Source: Brachionus manjavacas (lineage: Eukaryota; Rotifera; Eurotatoria; Ploima; Brachionidae). Taken from it: a stretch of DNA of 64,000 bases. The position numbers were made by a program, and so were the translations under genes. The stretch covers positions 3,100,001 through 3,164,000 of the forward strand of contig JAHQIY010000002.1 of NCBI GenBank assembly GCA_019054805.1. Direction: 5' to 3'. Positions 35,401 through 47,300 of this stretch are shown here, one piece after another (position 1 is the stretch's first letter; every line of letters starts with the position of its first letter). The notes under the pieces are model-generated. The model was not told where the DNA came from. It saw only the letters and a list, made by a program, of their open reading frames with translations, and ran no database searches.

Positions 35401-38400
35401 TTCACTTGAGACTAAAGCAATTGATTCTGATTTCCTCTTTACGGGGGAGGTCAACCACTGGGATGATTCGATACTCATCTTTTTTGTAAAGAAATTTTTT
35501 CAAATTTAAAGAAAATTTAATTTCACAACGACTAAAAATTTAATAATTGAATTAAAATTTAGCAAATTTGTTTTTTATTTACAGGTGAGCCATAGCTCAG
35601 TGGTAAAAATTCAGACAAAAACTTCACTTGAGACTAAAGCAATTGATTCTGATTTCCTCTTTACGGGGAGGTCAACCACTGGGATGATTCGATACTCATC
35701 TTTTTTGTAAAGAAATTTTTTCAAATTTAAAGAAAATTTAATTTCACAACGACTAAAAATTTAATAATTGAATTAAAATTTAGCAAATTTGTTTTTTATT
35801 TACAGGTGAGCCATAGCTCAGTGGTAAAAATTCAGACAAAAACTTCACTTGAGACTAAAGCAATTGATTCTGATTTCCTCTTTACGGGGAGGTCAACCAC
35901 TGGGATGATTCGATACTCATCTTTTTTGTAAAGAAATTTTTCAAATTTAAAGAAAATTTAATTTCACAACGACTAAAAATTTAATAATTGAATTAAAATT
36001 TAGCAAATTTGTTTTTTATTTACAGGTGAGCCATAGCTCAGTGGTAAAAATTCAGACAAAAACTTCACTTGAGACTAAAGCAATTGATTCTGATTTCCTC
36101 TTTACGGGGGAGGTCAACCACTGGGATGATTCGATACTCATCTTTTTTGTAAAGAAATTTTTTCAAATTTAAAGAAAATTTAATTTCACAACGACTAAAA
36201 ATTTAATAATTGAATTAAAATTTAGCAAATTTGTTTTTTATTTACAGGTGAGCCATAGCTCAGTGGTAAAAATTCAGACAAAAACTTCACTTGAGACTAA
36301 AGCAATTGATTCTGATTTCCTCTTTACGGGGAGGTCAACCACTGGGATGATTCGATACTCATCTTTTTTGTAAAGAAATTTTTCAAATTTAAAGAAAATT
36401 TAATTTCACAACGACTAAAAATTTAATAATTGAATTAAAATTTAGCAAATTTGTTTTTTATTTACAGGTGAGCCATAGCTCAGTGGTAAAAATTCAGACA
36501 AAAACTTCACTTGAGACTAAAGCAATTGATTCTGATTTCCTCTTTACGGGGGAGGTCAACCACTGGGATGATTCGATACTCATCTTTTGTAAATTTGTTT
36601 TTTTCAAATTTAAAGAAAATTTAATTTCACAACGACTAAAAATTTAATAATTGAATTAAAATTTAGCAAATTTGTTTTTTATTTACAGGTGAGCCATAGC
36701 TCAGTGGTAAAAATTCAGACAAAAACTTCACTTGAGACTAAAGCAATTGATTCTGATTTCCTCTTTACGGGGAGGTCAACCACTGGGATGATTCGATACT
36801 CATCTTTTTTGTAAAAGAAATTTTTTCAAATTTAAAGAAAATTTAATTTCACAACGACTAAAAATTTAATAATTGAATTAAAATTTAGCAAATTTGTTTT
36901 TTATTTACAGGTGAGCCATAGCTCAGTGGTAAAAATTCAGACAAAAACTTCACTTGAGACTAAAGCAATTGATTCTGATTTCCTCTTTACGGGGGAGGTC
37001 AACCACTGGGATGATTCGATACTCATCTTTTTTGTAAAGAAATTTTTTCAAATTTAAAGAAAATTTAATTTCACAACGACTAAAAATTTAATAATTGAAT
37101 TAAAATTTAGCAAATTTGTTTTTTATTTACAGGTGAGCCATAGCTCAGTGGTAAAAATTCAGACAAAAACTTCACTTGAGACTAAAGCAATTGATTCTGA
37201 TTTCCTCTTTACGGGGGAGGTCAACCACTGGGATGATTCGATACTCATCTTTTTTGTAAAGAAATTTTTTCAAATTTAAAGAAAATTTAATTTCACAACG
37301 ACTAAAAATTTAATAATTGAATTAAAATTTAGCAAATTTGTTTTTTATTTACAGGTGAGCCATAGCTCAGTGGTAAAAATTCAGACAAAAACTTCACTTG
37401 AGACTAAAGCAATTGATTCTGATTTCCTCTTTACGGGGAGGTCCACCACTGGGATGATTCGATACTCATCTTTTTTGTAAAGAAATTTTTTCAAATTTAA
37501 AGAAAATTTAATTTCACAACGACTAAAAATTTAATAATTGAATTAAAATTTAGCAAATTTGTTTTTTATTTACAGGTGAGCCATAGCTCAGTGGTAAAAA
37601 TTCAGACAAAAACTTCACTTGAGACTAAAGCAATTGATTCTGATTTCCTCTTTACGGGGAGGTCAACCACTGGGATGATTCGATACTCATCTTTTTTGTA
37701 AAGAAATTTTTTCAAATTTAAAGAAAATTTAATTTCACAACGACTAAAAATTTAATAATTGAATTAAAATTTAGCAAATTTGTTTTTTATTTACAGGTGA
37801 GCCATAGCTCAGTGGTAAAAATTCAGACAAAAACTTCACTTGAGACTAAAGCAATTGATTCTGATTTCCTCTTTACGGGGGAGGTCAACCACTGGGATGA
37901 TTCGATACTCATCTTTTTTGTAAAGAAATTTTTTCAAATTTAAAGAAAATTTAATTTCACAACGACTAAAAATTTAATAATTGAATTAAAATTTAGCAAA
38001 TTTGTTTTTTATTTACAGGTGAGCCATAGCTCAGTGGTAAAAATTCAGACAAAAACTTCACTTGAGACTAAAGCAATTGATTCTGATTTCCTCTTTACGG
38101 GGGAGGTCAACCACTGGGATGATTCGATACTCGTCTTTTTTGTAAAGAAATTTTTTCAAATTTAAAGAAAATTTAATTTCACAACGACTAAAAATTTAAT
38201 AATTGAATTAAAATTTAGCAAATTTGTTTTTAATTTACAGGTGAGCAAAAGCTCAGTGGTAAAAATTCAGACAAAAACTTCACTTGAGACTAAAGCAATT
38301 GATTCTGATTTCCTCTTTACGGGGAGGTCAACCACTGGGATGATTCGATACTCATCTTTTTTGTAAAGAAATTTTTTCAAATTTAAAGAAAATTTAATTT

Positions 38401-41400
38401 CACAACGACTAAAAATTTAATAATTGAATTAAAATTTAGCAAATTTGTTTTTTATTTACAGGTGAGCCATAGCTCAGTGGTAAAAATTCAGACAAAAACT
38501 TCACTTGAGACTAAAGCAATTGATTCTGATTTCCTCTTTACGGGGAGGTCAACCACTGGGATGATTCGATACTCATCTTTTTTGTAAAGAAATTTTTTCA
38601 AATTTAAAGAAAATTTAATTTCACAACGACTAAAAATTTAATAATTGAATTAAAATTTAGCAAATTTGTTTTTTATTTACAGGTGAGCCATAGCTCAGTG
38701 GTAAAAATTCAGACAAAAACTTCACTTGAGACTAAAGCAATTGATTCTGATTTCCTCTTTACGGGGAGGTCAACCACTGGGATGATTCGATACTCATCTT
38801 TTTTGTAAAGAAATTTTTTCAAATTTAAGGAAAATTTAATTTCACAACGACTAAAAATTTAATAATTGAATTAAAATTTAGCAAATTTGTTTTTAATTTA
38901 CAGGTGAGCAAAAGCTCAGTGGTAAAAATTCAGACAAAAACTTCACTTGAGACTAAAGCAATTGATTCTGATTTCCTCTTTACGGGGGAGGTCAACCACT
39001 GGGATGATTCGATACTCATCTTTTTTGTAAAGAAATTTTTTCAAATTTAAAGAAAATTTAATTTCACAACGACTAAAAATTTAATAATTGAATTAAAATT
39101 TAGCAAATTTGTTTTTAATTTACAGGTGAGCCATAGCTCAGTGGTAAAAATTCAGACAAAAACTTCACTTGAGACTAAAGCAATTGATTCTGATTTCCTC
39201 TTTACGGGGGAGGTCAACCACTGGGATGATTCGATACTCGTCTTTTTTGTAAAGAAATTTTTCAAATTTAAAGAAAATTTAATTTCACAACGACTAAAAA
39301 TTTAATAATTGAATTAAAATTTAGCAAATTTGTTTTTTATTTACAGGTGAGCCATAGCTCAGTGGTAAAAATTCAGACAAAAACTTCACTTGAGACTAAA
39401 GCAATTGATTCTGATTTCCTCTTTACGGGGAGGTCAACCACTGGGATGATTCGATACTCATCTTTTTTTGTAAAGAAATTTTTTCAAATTTAAAGAAAAT
39501 TTAATTTCACAACGACTAAAAATTTAATAATTGAATTAAAATTTAGCAAATTTGTTTTTAATTTACAGGTGAGCCATAGCTCAGTGGTAAAAATTCAGAC
39601 AAAAACTTCACTTGAGACTAAAGCAATTGATTCTGATTTCCTCTTTACGGGGAGGTCAACCACTGGGATGATTCGATACTCGTCTTTTTTGTAAAGAAAT
39701 TTTTTCAAATTTAAAGAAAATTTAATTTCACAACGACTAAAAATTTAATAATTGAATTAAAATTTAGCAAATTTGTTTTTTATTTACAGGTGAGCCATAG
39801 CTCAGTGGTAAAAATTCAGACAAAAACTTCACTTGAGACTAAAGCAATTGATTCTGATTTCCTCTTTACGGGGAGGTCAACCACTGGGATGATTCGATAC
39901 TCATCTTTTTTGTAAAGAAATTTTTTCAAATTTAAAGGAAAATTTAATTTCACAACGACTAAAAATTTAATAATTGAATTAAAATTTAGCAAATTTGTTT
40001 TTAATTTACAGGTGAGCCATAGCTCAGTGGTAAAAATTCAGACAAAAACTTCACTTGAGACTAAAGCAATTGATTCTGATTTCCTCTTTACGGGGGAGGT
40101 CAACCACTGGGATGATTCGATACTCATCTTTTTTGTAAAGAAATTTTTTCAAATTTAAAGAAAATTTAATTTCACAACGACTAAAAATTTAATAATTGAA
40201 TTAAAATTTAGCAAATTTGTTTTTTATTTACAGGTGAGCCATAGCTCAGTGGTAAAAATTCAGACAAAAACTTCACTTGAGACTAAAGCAATTGATTCTG
40301 ATTTCCTCTTTACGGGGGAGGTCAACCACTGGGATGATTCGATACTCATCTTTTTTGTAAAGAAATTTTTTCAAATTTAAAGAAAATTTAATTTCACAAC
40401 GACTAAAAATTTAATAATTGAATTAAAATTTAGCAAATTTGTTTTTTATTTACAGGTGAGCCATAGCTCAGTGGTAAAAATTCAGACAAAAACTTCACTT
40501 GAGACTAAAGCAATTGATTCTGATTTCCTCTTTACGGGGAGGTCAACCACTGGGATGATTCGATACTCATCTTTTTTGTAAAGAAATTTTTTCAAATTTA
40601 AAGAAAATTTAATTTCACAACGACTAAAAATTTAATAATTGAATTAAAATTTAGCAAATTTGTTTTTTATTTACAGGTGAGCCATAGCTCAGTGGTAAAA
40701 ATTCAGACAAAAACTTCACTTGAGACTAAAGCAATTGATTCTGATTTCCTCTTTACGGGGAGGTCAACCACTGGGATGATTCGATACTCATCTTTTTTGT
40801 AAAGAGATTTTTCAAATTTAAAGAAAATTTAATTTCACAACGACTAAAAATTTAATAATTGAATTAAAATTTAGCAAATTTGTTTTTTATTTACAGGTGA
40901 GCCATAGCTCAGTGGTAAAAATTCAGACAAAAACTTCACTTGAGACTAAAGCAATTGATTCTGATTTCCTCTTTACGGGGGAGGTCAACCACTGGGATGA
41001 TTCGATACTCGTCTTTTTTGTAAAGAAATTTTTTCAAATTTAAAGAAAATTTAATTTCACAACGACTAAAAATTTAATAATTGAATTAAAATTTAGCAAA
41101 TTTGTTTTTTATTTACAGGTGAGCCATAGCTCAGTGGTAAAAATTCAGACAAAAACTTCACTTGAGACTAAAGCAATTGATTCTGATTTCCTCTTTACGG
41201 GGAGGTCAACCACTGGGATGATTCGATACTCATCTTTTTTGTAAAGAAATTTTTTCAAATTTAAAGAAAATTTAATTTCACAACGACTAAAAATTTAATA
41301 ATTGAATTAAAATTTAGCAAATTTGTTTTTTATTTACAGGTGAGCCATAGCTCAGTGGTAAAAATTCAGACAAAAACTTCACTTGAGACTAAAGCAATTG

Positions 41401-43898
41401 ATTCTGATTTCCTCTTTACGGGGAGGTCAACCACTGGGATGATTCGATACTCGTCTTTTTTGTAAAGAAATTTTTTCAAATTTAAAGAAAATTTAATTTC
41501 ACAACGACTAAAAATTTAATAATTGAATTAAAATTTAGCAAATTTGTTTTTTATTTACAGGTGAGCCATAGCTCAGTGGTAAAAATTCAGACAAAAACTT
41601 CACTTGAGACTAAAGCAATTGATTCTGATTTCCTCTTTACGGGGAGGTCAACCACTGGGATGATTCGATACTCATCTTTTTTGTAAAGAAATTTTTTCAA
41701 ATTTAAAGAAAATTTAATTTCACAACGACTAAAAATTTAATAATTGAATTAAAATTTAGCAAATTTGTTTTTTATTTACAGGTGAGCCATAGCTCAGTGG
41801 TAAAAATTCAGACAAAAACTTCACTTGAGACTAAAGCAATTGATTCTGATTTCCTCTTTACGGGGGAGGTCAACCACTGGGATGATTCGATACTCATCTG
41901 TTTTGTAAAGAAAATTTTTTCAAATTTAAAGAAAATTTAATTTCACAACGACTAAAAATTTAATAATTGAATTAAAATTTAGCAAATTTGTTTTTTATTT
42001 ACAGGTGAGCCATACCTCAGTGGTAAAAATTCAGACAAAAACTTCACTTGAGACTAAAGCAATTGATTCTGATTTCCTCTTTACGGGGGAGGTCAACCAC
42101 TGGGATGATTCGATACTCATCTTTTTTGTAAAGAAATTTTTTCAAATTTAAAGAAAATTTAATTTCACAACGACTAAAAATTTAATAATTGAATTAAAAT
42201 TTAGCAAATTTGTTTTTTATTTACAGGTGAGCCATAGCTCAGTGGTAAAAATTCAGACAAAAACTTCACTTGAGACTAAAGCAATTGATTCTGATTTCCT
42301 CTTTACGGGGAGGTCAACCACTGGGATGATTCGATACTCGTCTTTTTTGTAAAGAAATTTTTTCAAATTTAAAGAAAATTTAATTTCACAACGACTAAAA
42401 ATTTAATAATTGAATTAAAATTTAGCAAATTTGTTTTTTATTTACAGGTGAGCCATAGCTCAGTGGTAAAAATTCAGACAAAAACTTCACTTGAGACTAA
42501 AGCAATTGATTCTGATTTCCTCTTTACGGGGAGGTCAACCACTGGGATGATTCGATACTCATCTTTTTTGTAAAGAAATTTTTTCAAATTTAAAGAAAAT
42601 TTAATTTCACAACGACTAAAAATTTAATAATTGAATTAAAATTTAGCAAATTTGTTTTTTATTTACAGGTGAGCCATAGCTCAGTGGTAAAAATTCAGAC
42701 AAAAACTTCACTTGAGACTAAAGCAATTGATTCTGATTTCCTCTTTACGGGGAGGTCAACCACTGGGATGATTCGATACTCATCTTTTTTGTAAAGAAAT
42801 TTTTTCAAATTAAAAGAAAATTTAATTTCACAACGACTAAAAATTTAATAATTGAATTAAAATTTAGCAAATTTGTTTTTTATTTACAGGTGAGCCATAG
42901 CTCAGTGGTAAAAATTCAGACAAAAACTTCACTTGAGACTAAAGCAATTGATTCTGATTTCCTCTTTACGGGGAGGTCAACCACTGGGATGATTCGATAC
43001 TCATCTTTTTTGTAAAGAAATTTTTTCAAATTTAAGGAAAATTTAATTTCACAACGACTAAAAATTTAATAATTGAATTAAAATTTAGCAAATTTGTTTT
43101 TAATTTACAGGTGAGCAAAAGCTCAGTGGTAAAAATTCAGACAAAAACTTCACTTGAGACTAAAGCAATTGATTCTGATTTCCTCTTTACGGGGGAGGTC
43201 AACCACTGGGATGATTCGATACTCATCTTTTTTGTAAAGAAATTTTTTCAAATTTAAAGAAAATTTAATTTCACAACGACTAAAAATTTAATAATTGAAT
43301 TAAAATTTAGCAAATTTGTTTTTTATTTACAGGTGAGCCATAGCTCAGTGGTAAAAATTCAGACAAAAACTTCACTTGAGACTAAAGCAATTGATTCTGA
43401 TTTCCTCTTTACGGGGAGGTCAACCACTGGGATGATTCGATACTCATCTTTTTTGTAAAGAAATTTTTTCAAATTTAAAGAAAATTTAATTTCACAACGA
43501 CTAAAAATTTAATAATTGAATTAAAATTTAGCAAATTTGTTTTTTATTTACAGGTGAGCCATAGCTCAGTGGTAAAAATTCAGACAAAAACTTCACTTGA
43601 GACTAAAGCAATTGATTCTGATTTCCTCTTTACGGGGAGGTCAACCACTGGGATGATTCGATACTCATCTTTTTTGTAAAGAAATTTTTTCAAATTTAAA
43701 GAAAATTTAATTTCACAACGACTAAAAATTTAATAATTGAATTAAAATTTAGCAAATTTGTTTTTTATTTACAGGTGAGCCATAGCTCAGTGGTAAAAAT
43801 TCAGACAAAAACTTCACTTGAGACTAAAGCAATTGATTCTGATTTCCTCTTTACGGGGGAGGTCAACCACTGGGATGATTCAAACTAAATTGTTTAAT

Positions 43899-43980
43899 TT
43901 GACTTAAAATTTTTGTCAAGTTATGACTGATTTAAATTTTTGTGACTTAGACTTAAAACTGTCACTTATAAACAAGTCTG
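43899..43980 (+). mobile_element. Truncated copy of the hAT-like MITE at the array edge
   Basis: This sequence is nearly the reverse complement of about 17665-17755 in the ASCC3 intron element, sharing aaatttttgtgacttagac, ttaaaactg and cttataaacaagtctg. It begins 18 bp beyond the last satellite unit. Only one inner segment of the element is present, so it is a fragment. Confidence 0.7.
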
Positions 43981-44368
43981 TTGAATACAAATTTGGTTAT
44001 TATATGTTTGATTTTTTTTATCTTTTTTTTCTTGATTATTAATCTTAAAAACTCCCATATCTATTGTTGTTGTTTTAATTATCATTTGAAAAAAAATAAT
44101 TTCTTCCTCGAAAAAGTTTCTCTCAAGTATTTTTCGAGGGGCTTGGAATATTTTTAATTTGTCATTTACAAATTATAGCTTTGATTGGCATTTTTTATTA
44201 TAATTTATCATTTTCAATATTTTTTCTTTTACAGACACATGAATTCAAACCGGAATTAAATTAATCAATTTATTCCAATATGTTTATTTTCAATTTTTCT
44301 CTTTTTTATTTTCAAATATAGTTTATATTTTTCTAAATTTTGCAAAAAATTAGAATGCTACTTTGAAA

Positions 44369-47300
44369 ATGCCAAATATTTTCGATTGTACAAAAATTAC
44401 AATTTCCTCAAACCCTTGCAACGATTACAATAATATTCCTTTGTTGGAACTCAATCAGACATCGTCGGTCGATAATTTGGCCAATTCTAAAGGTCTTGAC
44501 TTCTATACTTCTAAAACATCGACTAGAAAAATTGATTCTGATTCCAAAAAATGTTTTATTTCATCAGCTATTGTGGATTCAAACCAGGCCTTAAGTCTCA
44601 GATTTACATCTCATACTATCAAGCCATTTACTAGCACTTGTCAAATGCCTATCAATATACCTTTCAAGTGAGTAAACATATAAGATTAAAATTCTTTAAA
44701 AATATTCTAAATAATATTTTACATTGGAAAATGTCACAATTTATTTTCTATATGTTATCAAGTAAAGAAAATTAATTAAAAATGTTTCTATACAATTATA
44801 ATAATTTTTGTTCAACAGAAATAAATCTTTTAATAACAACAATAAATTATAAAATAATTTATTTATGCAAGTTATAATCATTCAGATAATTATTATTATT
44901 ATTGTAATTATTATTAATTGTTTATTTGAATTTATTAACCAAAATAGGTGTAACAACTTTAAATTCAGTAGAAAAAAATTTAGTTTTTAAAACTTTAATG
45001 AGTTCAAAATTCTTGCCTGCCTGCTCTGATAAAAAATATAAATTTATAAAAACTTGCGTGATAATTTTAAGATCGTTAAAATACTAGCAAACAAAAAAAC
45101 TACTATATTTTCCACAGAGACGCCTCTTGTGCCCTCTAATACCCTGGGCTAGTCAAGGTTAGGAAAGCGAGCTGCAATGCGGGGGAGGTCTGACCCAATT
45201 TATGCTATTTAAGCCATTTCTAAACTTAAACATATGGATCAAGTCTCCTCTGGTCCTGCGTTCGTGCAGAGTGGGCAAACCTAAGCCTGATTTACTGTTA
45301 CAATTTTTTTTTAATGAAGATTTTGATATTCTTTCCTCACTAATTTGTGCTCAAAAGTTGCTTAATAAATTAGCTTCTGAACAGAAAAACAAAATACAAA
45401 AATAAGGAAAATTTTTTGGATTAATTTTCAATTTTAAACAAATTTTTGAAAAATGAAAAATCTAAATTTTATTCTATTAATTTTGGTTTTTGCAAATGAT
45501 GAATTGAAGATAATTTTTTATGTATATTCAAAAAATTTTTAGAGTCGCCTTCTGGTATTTTATCCGAAAGCTAAATTAATTAAGAAAATTTTTCTTTAGA
45601 TTTTTGATAAAAATAAATTTTTTTTTAGTTTAATTCATAATATTGAAATAGTTAATATGCCTTGAAACGATTAATTATATTCACTTGATTAAAAATACGA
45701 TTTTGGGAAATTTTTTATACAGTTTTTAATATCCTTGAATTTAAGAAATTAAAAAATTTTTCCTCTTAATTTTCTCCAAATTTTTTTCCAAGAATTTCAA
45801 TAAAAAAAAATAAGAATCAAAATCAAAAATATTTATACTTTTCTTTAATTTTTGTTGAAAAAAAAATGCTAAATATATGACAATTTTAAATACCAGAAAA
45901 AATTTCAATTAAAATATTTCAAATTTTTGTTAAAAATTGCTTTATTCTAAATTTTAAACAAATAATCAAATTCATCCTTCTCCATATCTCTTGGGATTAT
46001 CAGCGTACATAAATAATAAATATTTAATTTTTAGAATTTTTTTATCTAAAGCTTATTAGTACATTTTAATTAAATAATGGCTTATTAGAAAATTTTTTTA
46101 AATTTAAACCTAATGGCATCAGAAGTTTACTCGTAATTACAGCTAACCTTCGTATAAAATAAACTTTTAATTTTAATATTTAAAATTTAATTAAAAGAAT
46201 AATATATATGTGATCTAAAATCATATTGTCTCAAAATGTTTTAAATGCACAGCTAGAATTTTGTAATTTAAATAAATTGAACATTAGAAATTATTTTAAA
46301 GTTAATATAATTTACGTTAATTTTCGTAATTTTTTGTCAAATTACGAAAATTAACGTAATTTAAGGTAAAATCCTTTTATGGTAGCACCACTGTAAATTG
46401 AGAATTTTTCTTGCAATTATAATAAACAAATATACTTTTACTTGATAATTTGAGCATTAAAAAAGTTAGTTCAGATTTTACTAACAAATTTGAAATGGAT
46501 AAATACATTTTTAATTTATTAAATGGATTAACCAAAAATAATCATTTAATTTTTTAAAGAATAGCTTTAAATTCATCCATTTGTTGATTAGCTCGATATC
46601 ATGTTTAAGTTTTTTTAAAAAAAAAAAAAATGCTTAGTGTTTTATTCAAAAAATTTTAATTAATTTAAATTTCAGAAAATTAAAATCCTTTTGGATATAA
46701 TGGGCATGTTTTTTTAGTGTCGTTCGGGTGAAAAATAAAACATGTTTAGTTTGTACGAGAAAGTCATTTGAAAACCGAAACAATAATGATGTTAAAATTT
46801 TCTAATTCCTCATGGGTTTTGCATGTGAAGTAAGAACGGAAACGAAAAAAGCTATTTAACTAATTTAAAATTCATAATCAATGCCAAACTTAACAAAAAA
46901 CTCAAGTAATAGAAAATTTACAACCAACAAGAAATAAGAATTAATCTCTCATATATTGATTGCATAAGATTTGTTTCTTTCGTTTTAACTTTTTAAATTT
47001 CCTTTCTTTTTTTTACGTAGTGTTAGAACTGCATCAATTAAAACAAAATAAAACAAATAAAGCATTAGCTATTAAAAGTTAGTTTCATGACTGATCTGAA
47101 TTAGATAGATCAGATAACAAGATAATATATGCTCAAACATTTACCAAAGTATTCAAATTTGTTTTAAAAACCCATGAACCAAGCGGAGAGAAAATATTTT
47201 TTGAAACAATTTTTTTCGTTCAATGCTAATTCTAGTACAAACAGTTCAAATGGTTCAATAGACGATATTAAGATGAACAAGATGAACATTTTGCAAAGCA

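Larger units (their letters stand above)
25923..43881. repeat. 18-kb tandem satellite array, about 81 copies of a 221-bp monomer
   Basis: The phrase acaggtgagccatagctcag recurs every 219-224 bp from 26061 to 43771. The 17-nt phrase aaccactgggatgattc occurs at 25933 and again at 43865, 17,932 bp apart, which is 81 units of 221.4 bp. Copies are nearly identical. Recurrent variants are a run of 4 or 5 G (cgggg/cggggg), actcatc or actcgtc, ttttttattt or tttttaattt, and gccatagc or gcaaaagc. The first units at the left edge are more irregular (for example tttggggagg near 26136), as expected when unequal exchange homogenises the interior. Each monomer has, in order, a splice-acceptor/donor junction, a Pol III A-box-like motif, a B-box-like motif, a T-run and about 100 bp of A/T-rich spacer. 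No monomer codes for protein. Confidence 0.98.

Noticed and set aside
25923..43881. CRISPR array or rDNA-like cluster
   Set aside because: The repeats are contiguous 221-bp units without unique spacers, in a eukaryotic intron-containing context, and show no rRNA similarity.
44040..44240. Possible 5' UTR exon before exon 1A
   Set aside because: tttttacag near 44235 is a fair acceptor, but no matching donor or upstream exon can be identified without transcripts.
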